A stretch of 64,000 nt of DNA, taken from NCBI GenBank assembly GCA_036274495.1, contig DASUFP010000076.1:1-64000 (forward strand), in the 5' to 3' direction. Of the stretch, positions 18,501 through 26,078 are shown piece after piece. A program made the position numbers and the translations under genes. The notes beneath the pieces were generated by a model that was given only the letters and a program-made list of their open reading frames with translations, did no database searches and had not been told where the DNA came from. The stretch is from DASUFP01 sp036274495 (GTDB taxonomy: Bacteria > Bacteroidota > Bacteroidia > AKYH767-A > OLB10). The first letter of the stretch is position 1; each line of letters starts with the position of its first letter.

Positions 18501-18784
18501 ATGAAGAAAATATTTTGAAAGACAAATTTCGGACTATTGTGCATGAATTGGATAATTTCGTGGAGGTATCAGCAATCAAAGCTGATTCGGCCAGGGAAAA
18601 AGTTTTTAAGTTTGAAGTGACTGGCGAAAAAATGGTACACAAAACTTTTGTAAAAATTCCAAAAACAAAATATTTAGAATTGGATAATATCGAACAGCAA
18701 ATTAAGAAAATATTGAAAAAGGATAGACAATTAAATATTGCAGTTTTGACAAAGATTATTGAGGAGCAATTAAGAAATGAATAA
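15578..18784 (+). CDS. Large BrxC/PglY-like P-loop ATPase
   Basis: 1068 residues. Walker A is GSYGTGKS (residues 49-56) and Walker B is VIFIDEFGKFLEY (D139, E140). The DE(F/L)GKFLEY form closely resembles what I know of the BREX ATPases BrxC/PglY. The rest is a long helical region with several charged coiled-coil stretches (about 870-960) and no nuclease motif. Length is near that of BrxC (about 1,200). It overlaps DUF4007 upstream by 11 bases and the PAPS-reductase-like gene downstream by 8. It probably acts as the DNA-engaging motor or switch of the system. BrxC relationship is by motif only; a distant AAA+/STAND ATPase is the alternative. Confidence 0.75.
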   Translation: MPVKFSPSINIIRDTDRQFRYVVTQNASNTIQQVIDDFHFGFHSNIIIGSYGTGKSALLKAFEQSLKGESKYFNVSSLKVKPSAVKFIRFIGEYESIIQSFADHFGIKKVSSGHQQIFDAIFQEYEEVRKNGILVIFIDEFGKFLEYASQNQVEKELYFIQQLAEFVNDPDRNIFLITTLHQNFEAYSSRLDVNQRNEWKKVKGRFKEITFNEPVEQLLALASSVINSTPDKKQIKKIQELNKIFTQNSLFKINRDFINQISSKLFPLDFITGCCATRALQEYGQNERSLFTFIESRDFHNLIRDNRIANLSWLYDYLFLNFYSFLNSKHNVHFNGWSDIKDCIERAETVLVKHVEEAIAIIKTIGLLSIFTNKGAKINEEFLISYSATALDVSSVPEILKQLSAHKIIKYSRFNDSFRLFQGTDVDIDKALNDEDKKVEKIRDVALSLNKHFGAMPGVTAKEVTYKTGTTRTFKFDISEIPKILKATDEIDGYINLVISEHISEIQLKEHSSKDREANLYGLFGNSKKIKFHLHEIEKAQNVKMKNTDDKIVQKEMEIIINSNKNLLHHYFIDEIYSDSVTWFYNGKKLKISNKRMFNQALSEIAAKIYPLTPVFKNELVNRHKISSSIHTARKDFFNHLVNNWSEPKLSYDDNFPPDKTIYISLLLENGIHKAIKGGFGLYGPSNQSSFAPVWEACDEFLRSTKHGKRPISELYDLLLSKPYKLKLGLAEFLIPTYLFVRRDDYALFGKNGFIPEMNETTLLLFARNAEEYMIKAFDLDGVKIDLFNKYRELLKLKPELNPTNEDFIHSIKPFMTFYRQLPEYSKFTKKGLSSEARAVRDAIINSTDPEKTFFEDFPGALHHTTNELIKSKKALQEYAEQLKSVINEIRSAHDELINRFEKFICIDIVGTEMDFQEYQELLQKRFKNIKDHLLLNYHKSFLMRVNSPLDDKKSWLSSVAQSLIGKSLETIKDDEENILKDKFRTIVHELDNFVEVSAIKADSAREKVFKFEVTGEKMVHKTFVKIPKTKYLELDNIEQQIKKILKKDRQLNIAVLTKIIEEQLRNE

Positions 18785-19895
18785 AATTAGACACGTATTA
18801 GGAATTTCTGGCGGTAAGGATAGTGCAGCTCTTGCTATTTATCTGAATTTAAAATACCCTCAGTTGAACATTGACTACTATTTCTGTGATACAGGAAAGG
18901 AATTGCAAGAAACGTACCTGTTAATTGAACGGCTTGAAAGTCTTCTTGGAAAGAGCATAACAACGCTAATTGCGGAAGATGCAAAGCAAAACCCCTCTGA
19001 TAATCCATTTGATCACTTTTTTAAGATATATCGGGGCTACCTTCCTTCTTCAACTGCTCGATGGTGCACAAAGAAATTAAAATTAGAACCTTTTGAAAAA
19101 TACGTAGGTGAATCGCCTGTTATTTCATATGTCGGTATTCGTGGCGACGAAAACCGAGAAGGGTATATTTCAAAAAAGTCAAATATTCAATCTATATTTC
19201 CTTTCAGGAAGAATATATGGAGTGAAGATGTAATTAATAAAGTGATGCATCCGACAAACAATGAGTGGCTTATGGATGTATATTCTAGCTTAATGTCGGG
19301 ACGCAAGCTTGATAAAGTTAATTCGGCCATATTTTCTAGTATTTCTTCTGATGTAGAAAAAGCAAAAAGGTTATCTGACTTGTTGGACGTTGGCGTTGTT
19401 GAGTTCAATAAAGCTGTTTTCAGCTTTATGAAAAATACTGATTATCCGCTGGCTTTAGAAGAAGATTTTCCGTTGCTTGAAAATGACGAGGTGCTCGTGA
19501 GAGAGGATATATTCAGGATATTACGAGAGAGTGGAGTAGGTGTACCAGAGTACTACGAAAAAATAAAGTACGAGGTAGATGGTAAAAGCAGTGAATACGC
19601 TCGCAGTCGGTCCGGCTGTTACTTTTGTTTCTTTCAGCAAAAAATTGAATGGATTTGGCTGTATGAACAACACCCAGATCTTTTTGAAAAGGCCATGCAG
19701 TATGAAAATGAAAAAGAAGGCTTTACTTGGAACCAACACGAGAGCCTGGATGATCTGATTCAACCATCCCGTATGGAACAGATAAAACGTGACCACCTTT
19801 TAAGAAAAAACAAAGAGAAATCAATAAAGTCACCATACCTTTTGGATATTTTGGATGATACTGAAAGCGATGGATGTACAGCTTGTTTTATTTAA
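18777..19895 (+). CDS. PAPS-reductase-family (DndC/BrxP-like) PP-loop protein
   Basis: 372 residues. The PP-loop ISGGKDSAALA (residues 10-20) binds ATP in the PAPS-reductase/ATP-pyrophosphatase family, and RWCTKKLK (C97) matches the substrate side. C281/C284 in GCYFCFF and C367/C370 near the C-terminus give further cysteine pairs, as in DndC where cysteines hold an iron-sulfur cluster. Sulfate assimilation is unlikely: the protein is larger than CysH and sits in an operon with an ATPase, not with cys genes. In Dnd it would activate the DNA backbone for sulfur insertion; in type 4 BREX the BrxP protein carries this domain. What this one modifies is unknown. Confidence 0.82.
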   Translation: MNKIRHVLGISGGKDSAALAIYLNLKYPQLNIDYYFCDTGKELQETYLLIERLESLLGKSITTLIAEDAKQNPSDNPFDHFFKIYRGYLPSSTARWCTKKLKLEPFEKYVGESPVISYVGIRGDENREGYISKKSNIQSIFPFRKNIWSEDVINKVMHPTNNEWLMDVYSSLMSGRKLDKVNSAIFSSISSDVEKAKRLSDLLDVGVVEFNKAVFSFMKNTDYPLALEEDFPLLENDEVLVREDIFRILRESGVGVPEYYEKIKYEVDGKSSEYARSRSGCYFCFFQQKIEWIWLYEQHPDLFEKAMQYENEKEGFTWNQHESLDDLIQPSRMEQIKRDHLLRKNKEKSIKSPYLLDILDDTESDGCTACFI

Positions 19896-19903
19896 AACTA
19901 ATT

Positions 19904-21019
19904 ATGGAATATTATTTAAAGGAATACTCTATTCAAGAAGTTTTTCAATTGGTTGATAAAAATCTAATTGATTTAAGCCCGGCATATCAAAGAAATTTCA
20001 TTTGGTCTCCGGATAATCAAAAGGAATTAATTGATACGATTTTAAAAGATTACCCCTTACCAAGTTTCTTTTTTTATGAAAAAAAAGATAAGACTTTTGA
20101 AATGGTTGACGGGCAACAACGAACGAAAACTATTATCCGTTTCATCCAGGGATTTATTACCTCTTCTAAGGAATTTGATAGGGTGACGTTTGATAGAATT
20201 GATCAGGAGAAGTTTTTGAATTATAGAATATCTGTAATAATTATAAAGACTTTACAAAATGAGAGTCTATTAAAAGAATTTTATGTATTAATAAATAAAA
20301 AAGGCGTTCACTTAAATATTGCCGAGGTCAATAAATCTGAATTTTTTGACACTAACTTTATGAAGTTAGCAAATGAGCTTTTATCATATCAAAATTTAAT
20401 TAATCTTGACTTGTTTTCCGAAGCTGTTGTAAAAAGAATGAATGATAGATCATTTGTTGAGGAATTGCTCGCATATCTTTATAGTGGTACAAAAGAAAAG
20501 CGCAAATCAGTAGAAAATGTTTTTAAAACTGATATAAGTGACGGCGATTATAAATATTTAGATAATCAATTTAAGAGAGTTATCGACAAGATTGAAACAC
20601 TCAACAGAATATCGCCGATTAGTGAAACAAGATATAAACAAAAAAATGATTTTTATACGCTTTTCTCTTTTATAAATGAGAATATTGATAGCAATATGGA
20701 TTTGCTTAACTTTCAATATGCAATTCTGCTATTTATAGATGGAAATGATAAGGAAGGAAGACAAATGATTAGACCATCAAATTCTGAATGTGAGGCTTTT
20801 AGGGAGTATGCAAACAATTGTATCACGCAATCAAATTCCAGAGCAGCTAGAGAAAATAGACTGAAATTTTTTAATGCATTATTAAAGAATGAATCAACTC
20901 AAAACAATGAAATTCTAATAAGTGTGCTTGATTATTTATCCTCACTTTATGGAAACGACAAAATATCGTTAAAAAAGATTAACGGCTACGAGTTGTTGGA
21001 TGTAGAAAGGATCAAATAA
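19904..21019 (+). CDS. DUF262 (GmrS N-domain/ParB-like) protein
   Basis: 371 residues from the ATG at 19904, chosen because the typical DUF262 opening (YSIQEVF, then LSPAYQRNFIWS) follows at once; an upstream frame start at 19874 would only add a hydrophobic tail overlapping the previous gene. The motif MVDGQQRTKTI is the conserved DGQQR of DUF262, which in GmrSD and related proteins binds and splits nucleotides. There is no DUF1524 HNH domain at the C-terminus, so it is the sensor/NTPase half only. It lies 8 bases after the PAPS-reductase-like gene and 7 before the kinase. Confidence 0.8.
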   Translation: MEYYLKEYSIQEVFQLVDKNLIDLSPAYQRNFIWSPDNQKELIDTILKDYPLPSFFFYEKKDKTFEMVDGQQRTKTIIRFIQGFITSSKEFDRVTFDRIDQEKFLNYRISVIIIKTLQNESLLKEFYVLINKKGVHLNIAEVNKSEFFDTNFMKLANELLSYQNLINLDLFSEAVVKRMNDRSFVEELLAYLYSGTKEKRKSVENVFKTDISDGDYKYLDNQFKRVIDKIETLNRISPISETRYKQKNDFYTLFSFINENIDSNMDLLNFQYAILLFIDGNDKEGRQMIRPSNSECEAFREYANNCITQSNSRAARENRLKFFNALLKNESTQNNEILISVLDYLSSLYGNDKISLKKINGYELLDVERIK

Positions 21020-21026
21020 TTGAGTT

Positions 21027-22055
21027 ATGAATTTTAATTTTCCTGATAATAAACTCATTGATAAAGGTACGATTTGCAACCGGATTGGTACATCGACTTT
21101 TGGAGAGCTTATAAATATTGCAATTCCAGTTGATAACCAAATTTCAATAGATGGAACTGATTTTTATTTTACATATTTGAAAGGAGCTGATCCTGGTAAT
21201 AAAGGCGGTAATTCTATAATTTTGAACTTGTATGCTAGCCAGGAAATTGATTTGGACAATTTAGAGTATGGTGTACCAGACCTTGTATTAAAAATTTCAA
21301 AATTTAGAAATTCGATTAATCCGTTATTTCCAAATAAAAAGCAAAAGCGATTTGAAAAAGAAATTGAAGCTTTAAGAAAATGTAATGATGAGCCGTTTCA
21401 AAATGTTATCAAGATTTTTCATAATGGTATATGTAAAATTAAAAGCTCAAATAATAGATTTTACGATGAGCACTTATACTACACGATGGAGTATGCAGAA
21501 TACGATTTAAAAAGTTATATAGAAGCAAAACATGATGAACTTTCATTGGATGAGAAATTATCATTATGTATTAGTATTTGTGAGGGACTCAAAGAGTTAT
21601 ACTCATTAGAATATTATCATAGAGATATAAAACCTGATAATATATTTATGATAGATGGGTTGTGGAAAATAGGCGATTTGGGACTGGTAGCTGAGCGTAA
21701 CAATTCTGATGAAATTGATGGAGTGGCAGAAAAAATAGGGCCGATTGGATGGTTGTCGCCAGAATCGATGAATAAATATCTTTGTGAGGGGAAAGGATTT
21801 AAGTTTAAACATGATTTTATTATCGATCATCAATCAGATATTTTTCAACTAGGAAAAGTCTTTTGGTATATTTTCCAAAATAATGCCCCAGTGGGATCAA
21901 TAAAAATCTCGGATTTTTTAATTAAACAAAGTAATTTATATTCAGTATTAAGAACTATGTTGAATCATTCTAAAAGAAGACGGTTCAAAAATGTAGAAGA
22001 GGTAATAAGAATTATGAAAATAGTTGAGAAGAAAATTCTTATGGTTACAAATTAA
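21027..22055 (+). CDS. Ser/Thr protein kinase of the defence operon
   Basis: 342 residues with a complete eukaryotic-like kinase core. The ATP-anchoring lysine is in LVLKISKF (K89), the helix C glutamate in FEKEIEALRK, the catalytic loop is YHRDIKPDN (H198, D200), and the metal-binding aspartate is in GDLGL (D217, DLG rather than DFG). The activation segment ends in GWLSPE instead of APE. There is no receptor or membrane domain. All catalytic residues are present, so it should be active. Last gene of the operon, it ends 9 bases from the convergent GHKL ATPase gene with no room for a terminator. Type 2 BREX (Pgl) also has a kinase, PglW, but that protein is far larger. Confidence 0.85.
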   Translation: MNFNFPDNKLIDKGTICNRIGTSTFGELINIAIPVDNQISIDGTDFYFTYLKGADPGNKGGNSIILNLYASQEIDLDNLEYGVPDLVLKISKFRNSINPLFPNKKQKRFEKEIEALRKCNDEPFQNVIKIFHNGICKIKSSNNRFYDEHLYYTMEYAEYDLKSYIEAKHDELSLDEKLSLCISICEGLKELYSLEYYHRDIKPDNIFMIDGLWKIGDLGLVAERNNSDEIDGVAEKIGPIGWLSPESMNKYLCEGKGFKFKHDFIIDHQSDIFQLGKVFWYIFQNNAPVGSIKISDFLIKQSNLYSVLRTMLNHSKRRRFKNVEEVIRIMKIVEKKILMVTN

Positions 22056-22064
22056 AGAATGTAT

Positions 22065-24458
22065 TTACTCTTCGAGTACACCCATCAGCTGTTCCATTCC
22101 AAAATTTAGCAAGAAGTCGGAGTAGTAACTGTCGAAAACATCGCGGATATATTCATCAACAGTAATTTCTTCGAGTTTATCTCCTTTTGGAATAGTTAAT
22201 GCATATTTTCTACGTTTAGTAATCATGTACAGAAAAAGTGTATGGAAATACACAGAGGAGAGATAGCGTTTTTGTGCAACTACGATTTGATCCTCTGATT
22301 TAAGGTTTTTTCTATGGTTTAAAAATACATTACTATCAAGATTGATATAAACTTTTTCAAGTTTATCACCTTCACCAACTGGGAACATTACTGTTTCGTG
22401 GCTCATTGATATGCCATGCTCTTCCATTTGTTGCCACTGTTCCTTATGTACACGTTTCAATTCCGGCAAACCAATGTTTTCTAATTCTTCCTCTTGTTTC
22501 GGAGCCTTTTCCATTGGTGCTTCTGGTTGTACAATCTTTACAAGCAAAATTTGATTCTGCGCTTCTCCTGGCGCTGTAAGCGAAATATTTATTTCAATTT
22601 CATCACCAACTTTCAATTCATGTGTTGGATTCAACGAAAGTTTGATAGTTCCTTTATTTGGACTGCTTTTTACGATATTCAGGTACTCTGAGATTTCTTT
22701 TTTATTACCTGGTTCATCACCACCTTTAGCAATATTTCTTTTAATTTTCAACAACGCTAATTGCAACTCACCTGGTTCTTCAACTCTGTCAAAATAATCA
22801 TTATCAACGTCAGTTTCAAACTTGATGATTTTTTCACCATTCAATGGAAGATTGATTGCATTTGTGTTTCCTTTGTTTCCAAGAAGGTTAAAAAAGGTAG
22901 GAAAACGTTTTGAATTGAATGGTTTTTCTTCTCGTTCTGCTTTTGGTCTTTGACCATCCTGACGTTGATTGGTTTCTTTTTTCTCTTCCAACTTAAGTGT
23001 GTTTTGTAGTAGTTTAAACAATTCACTATCCTTTGGAAGATTTTTAGCGAATGATTTTATTAACTCAGAAGTGTCTTCACTTTCCAAGCCAATAGACTCT
23101 TTACGATGTCTGTTGATTTCATCTAATTGGCTTTTACGAAGTTTTTTACCAAGATAATCCCTGAGCATCAAGGATTCATCACCCCCTTTTAATCGCTCAC
23201 GATCACTCATGAATAATTCTTCTCGGAAATCTGCTTTCATTTCAGTGCAATCGCAGTGAATCAATAAGTAATCCTTTAACAGGTTAAATTTTAAAGTTCG
23301 TGTAACAAATTCCGAAGTATAACTCCCCTGAACTTGGCCGTTCACAGAAAACATTACAGACATATTATTTCTGAAGAATCTGTCACCTATAATTTTTTTT
23401 GATTCTTTTACATTACGTTTATCAAGTTTTGGTTTGAAAACATAGCATGTAACTTTAGCTTTACCAAAATGCTCATCAAAATATTCTTCAGAGAAAAAGC
23501 TTTCAACATAGTCATTTTTATCCTCTTCTAGCCTTCTCTTCAGGCCATACAAATCTAATTCAAGTACTTTATTGTTCGGGTAACGTTCTTTTTTATCAAC
23601 TGTATAAATTGGTAATACAGGTTCAAAAAGATATTCATTTAAACTTTGATTTAAATCTTGTGCAAAGCCTGAGTAGCCTGATGGAAATTGATAAGAAAAT
23701 AGTTTAATTACCGTACCAGTCTTGAACTTCCTCCCATGTAATTTCAAATCCATCTCACCAGAATCAAAAGATGGAATCATTCCATCAATTTTCAGATATT
23801 CAAAATAGCTGAATCGCCTGGCATCATTTGCCTCACCTATTTTGCGTTGCCTACACAATGTAAAACCAAATTTGCCTGTATTATCAAACCGCTTTGAACC
23901 AATAAGCTGGTAACGTTTTTTACCGCAAAAAACTAGTGCACCGCTTCCACCCATGTTATACTTTCCCTGGACAAAGTGAATATTTATTTTGTTACCGCGC
24001 ACTAATGACAAAAAGGTATTTTCAAAATCTTGAGGATGTTGACCTTCACCATTGTCATAAATAATTACAGAAGTGTTTCGAGTGGGGCCGTCAGCAACAA
24101 TCTGTATTTCTTCTGCTTGTTTTCTTCTAAAAGATTGCAAGTCCCATTGAGTGTGATCAGGAAAGAATTTGTTAATGGCCTGCTCCATTGTATGTGGTGC
24201 ATCAGCAGAAGTGGGATTTATACCCAATTCAATACATTTTCGCATCAACAAGGCATCAATAGAATTAGTGACTTTCTCAACTAGTGCTGCAATCGGATTT
24301 GATTGTTGACCCCTAACAATTCCAAATAGTTTTTCATCTCCTCCAAACGGAGTCCAATTGTCATTTTTGAAAATGTCCGGATTGCTTTCTATTATTTCAT
24401 CTACGGATTCTTCTGTTTGTGCAAAATACAATTGCTCAAAAATCTTTCTAAGTTGCAT
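22065..24458 (-). CDS. GHKL (HSP90-like) ATPase, defence-type
   Basis: 797 residues. The N-terminal 250 form a GHKL ATPase: N-box EKVTNSID (E61, N65, D68), G1 box YDNGEG (D135-G139), G2 box KYNMGGSGA (G170, G172). The middle resembles the transducer part of MutL/MORC-like proteins, followed by a charged low-complexity linker (about 490-530) and a C-terminal region with no known domain. It is too large and differently built to be HtpG or MutL. It is convergent with the kinase gene and on the same strand as the methyltransferase at 25120. Probable role: ATP-driven DNA clamp or scaffold in the adjacent system; inferred. Confidence 0.75.
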   Translation of the reverse strand: MQLRKIFEQLYFAQTEESVDEIIESNPDIFKNDNWTPFGGDEKLFGIVRGQQSNPIAALVEKVTNSIDALLMRKCIELGINPTSADAPHTMEQAINKFFPDHTQWDLQSFRRKQAEEIQIVADGPTRNTSVIIYDNGEGQHPQDFENTFLSLVRGNKINIHFVQGKYNMGGSGALVFCGKKRYQLIGSKRFDNTGKFGFTLCRQRKIGEANDARRFSYFEYLKIDGMIPSFDSGEMDLKLHGRKFKTGTVIKLFSYQFPSGYSGFAQDLNQSLNEYLFEPVLPIYTVDKKERYPNNKVLELDLYGLKRRLEEDKNDYVESFFSEEYFDEHFGKAKVTCYVFKPKLDKRNVKESKKIIGDRFFRNNMSVMFSVNGQVQGSYTSEFVTRTLKFNLLKDYLLIHCDCTEMKADFREELFMSDRERLKGGDESLMLRDYLGKKLRKSQLDEINRHRKESIGLESEDTSELIKSFAKNLPKDSELFKLLQNTLKLEEKKETNQRQDGQRPKAEREEKPFNSKRFPTFFNLLGNKGNTNAINLPLNGEKIIKFETDVDNDYFDRVEEPGELQLALLKIKRNIAKGGDEPGNKKEISEYLNIVKSSPNKGTIKLSLNPTHELKVGDEIEINISLTAPGEAQNQILLVKIVQPEAPMEKAPKQEEELENIGLPELKRVHKEQWQQMEEHGISMSHETVMFPVGEGDKLEKVYINLDSNVFLNHRKNLKSEDQIVVAQKRYLSSVYFHTLFLYMITKRRKYALTIPKGDKLEEITVDEYIRDVFDSYYSDFLLNFGMEQLMGVLEE

Positions 24459-24713
24459 AATGTCAGTTGTTTAAAATTGGCAAGGTTACAAATATATACA
24501 AAAACCCTGTGTTTCAACAAAATGACTCATATCTATGGAAGCATGAAGAAATCAAAGCTATTATAGCATTAACAAATAAACCATTTTTGAGGCCCTGTTA
24601 TGGATTATTTTAAGACTTGACAGTTGCTTTCAAGGCATAGTCACCTTCGAAGCTTGATCCTTGCTCAAATCTTTGCTAATGAAGCGGAACGGGCCTTTAA
24701 ATATCCACCAAAA

Positions 24714-24749
24714 AAAACAGCCGGCCTCGCGCGAGGCCGGTTGTTTTGG
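24714..24749. terminator. Strong GC-rich bidirectional terminator hairpin
   Basis: AAAACAGCCGGCCTCGC pairs with its near-perfect complement GCGAGGCCGGTTGTTTT (17 pairs, one G-T) with almost no loop beyond the folded centre. A-rich on the left and T-rich on the right, it works as a terminator on either strand. It would insulate the GHKL gene from the small ORF and methyltransferase upstream of it. Confidence 0.8.
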
Positions 24750-24873
24750 ATAAGATTCCATAACGTTGTGAATAAGTGGTGCTGAAATTAAGCGCTTAAA
24801 ATCTGCACCGGCCAGTCACAACGGAGGATTCTTTGAGATATAGTTCTCTTTCGTGGTTCTTAAATACTACTTT

Positions 24874-24984
24874 TTACTTACCTTTTGGTCGGGGTGCCGG
24901 TGGTGGATTATTTCCGCGTCCGGGTCCGGAAGGTTTGCTAGTTGTACTGGGGCCATTTGGTGGCCTGACTGTTGTTTTTGCCAT
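24874..24984 (-). CDS. 36-residue Pro/Gly-rich basic peptide
   Basis: Start ATG at 24982-24984, stop TAA at 24874-24876. The product begins MAKTTVRPPNGPSTTSKPSG and continues with PGRGNNPPPAPRPKGK; it is disordered, basic and made mostly of P, G, N, T and K. Despite its size, every third-base and composition choice looks protein-like, and it is isolated by a terminator downstream. I associate short peptides of this sort with Bacteroidota genomes but cannot name a family. The role is unknown. It could also be a chance frame. Confidence 0.4.
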   Translation of the reverse strand: MAKTTVRPPNGPSTTSKPSGPGRGNNPPPAPRPKGK

Positions 24985-25119
24985 AAATAAACTTGTTTTT
25001 AAATTATTTGACATTCGGTGCGCCACTTTTAGCATGCATTAGCGACAGAACCAATTACAAGCTCTAAGTTAGAGTAATTTTAGTAAAAAGCAAATATTTT
25101 CAAATTATAAATCAAACCG

Positions 25120-25872
25120 CTAAAGCCCAATCGACTTCATATATTGAAAATACACCGGGTCAATCTCGAACCCAATGTAGAATCGTCCCAGCTCCTTCGC
25201 AACCTTGCATATTGTACCGCTGCCTGCGAACGGATCAACAACCACATCCCCTGGATTTGTAGAAATCAGGATTATTTTACGCGCGATTTCTTCCGGTATC
25301 GGACACGGATGAGGATTTCCGGATTTGATTTTTGAAACATTTTTCACAATGTTTTCAATCCACCAATCATAAAGTGGGGCCATATGTCCGGCTTCCATTC
25401 TAGCAATAATTCGCTTATCATTCGGGTTTTTGTAGGGTTGTGATGCCCTCTTGAAATCAGGCCTGTGATTCCAAAAAGTGATTTGCCTGGATTGTTTCTT
25501 CGTGTTTGAATTGTAACACCAGAATGCACTTTCTGTACATGAGGTCATTAATGCCTGTGGCAATAGGTTAATTGTAGGCTCCGGATAATGAATAATCGCT
25601 GATTTTTTACCCCAAAATGCATCGTGCAACAATTGAACATATTCATCATTTTTTAAATTGTCATCATAATAATCGTAATGATAATTCTGGTTGTAAGGCG
25701 GGTCAGAGATAAAGAAGCAATCATTCCATGTTGACAAATCCATTGTCCTGAAATCAGCATTAAAAACAGTGTCGAGCGGGAGACAAGTTAGATTACTTGT
25801 GGTGGCAGTTGGAATAAGTATGCCGTCATACGGTAGATAGATTCCTGAGTCGGTTTTTTTAGTTATTTTCAT
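25120..25872 (-). CDS. DNA adenine-N6/cytosine-N4 methyltransferase (beta-type)
   Basis: 250 residues. The catalytic motif IV is SDPPY (D57-Y60) near the N-terminus. The SAM-binding motif I is VDPFAGSGT (D213 on) near the C-terminus, followed by FYIGFEID. This IV-TRD-I order is that of beta-class N6-adenine or N4-cytosine methylases (PF01555). There is no partner restriction nuclease gene beside it. It may mark self DNA for the adjacent system or be an orphan methylase. Recognition site cannot be inferred. It is upstream of and co-directional with the GHKL gene but separated by a terminator. Confidence 0.88.
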   Translation of the reverse strand: MKITKKTDSGIYLPYDGILIPTATTSNLTCLPLDTVFNADFRTMDLSTWNDCFFISDPPYNQNYHYDYYDDNLKNDEYVQLLHDAFWGKKSAIIHYPEPTINLLPQALMTSCTESAFWCYNSNTKKQSRQITFWNHRPDFKRASQPYKNPNDKRIIARMEAGHMAPLYDWWIENIVKNVSKIKSGNPHPCPIPEEIARKIILISTNPGDVVVDPFAGSGTICKVAKELGRFYIGFEIDPVYFQYMKSIGL

Positions 25873-26023
25873 AATATTAAATATTTAGAAAACAACTATA
25901 GTTTCGACTTACCGAAAAGTAAATGCTAATTATATTTAAATTAAAAAATAAATGAAACAGTGAGCGTAGGAAACGCTCAAGAAACAAAACAGCAGTTTCA
26001 GGAATGAATTTTAGTAGTTACGA

Positions 26024-26044
26024 TTAATCTGCTATTTGCACACA
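26024..26044. repeat. Possible right core repeat of the serine-recombinase element
   Basis: TTAAT, three bases, then CTATTTGCACACA (26032-26044) matches the sequence at 8278-8299 in the same orientation. It lies 35 bases downstream of the tyrosine integrase stop codon. If real, it bounds a 17.7-kb nested element from 8287 to about 26044 that contains the serine recombinase, the nuclease module and the whole defence cluster. Confidence 0.4.
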
Positions 26045-26078
26045 ACACAACATTGCTTGAGTGATCAACAGCCGCGAT

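Larger units (their letters stand above)
24459..25119. other. 661-base gap with a terminator and a tiny ORF
   Basis: Between the methyltransferase and GHKL genes, both leftward. It holds a strong hairpin (24714-24747) and a 36-codon minus-strand ORF (24874-24984), each listed separately. The promoter of the GHKL gene should lie at 24459-24710, but no confident motif was found. The rest shows no coding potential. Confidence 0.5.

Noticed and set aside
18777..19895. Assimilatory PAPS reductase (CysH)
   Set aside because: Longer than CysH, with extra cysteine pairs, and placed in an overlapping operon with a BrxC-like ATPase and no sulfate-assimilation genes nearby.
19904..21019. GmrSD type IV restriction enzyme
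   Set aside because: Only the DUF262 domain is present; there is no DUF1524 HNH nuclease domain in this protein or its neighbours.
14503..25872. A complete Dnd (phosphorothioation) or complete type 4 BREX system
   Set aside because: No cysteine desulfurase, DndD, DndE, PglZ or BrxL is encoded in the window; only the DndC/BrxP-like and BrxC-like parts are present.
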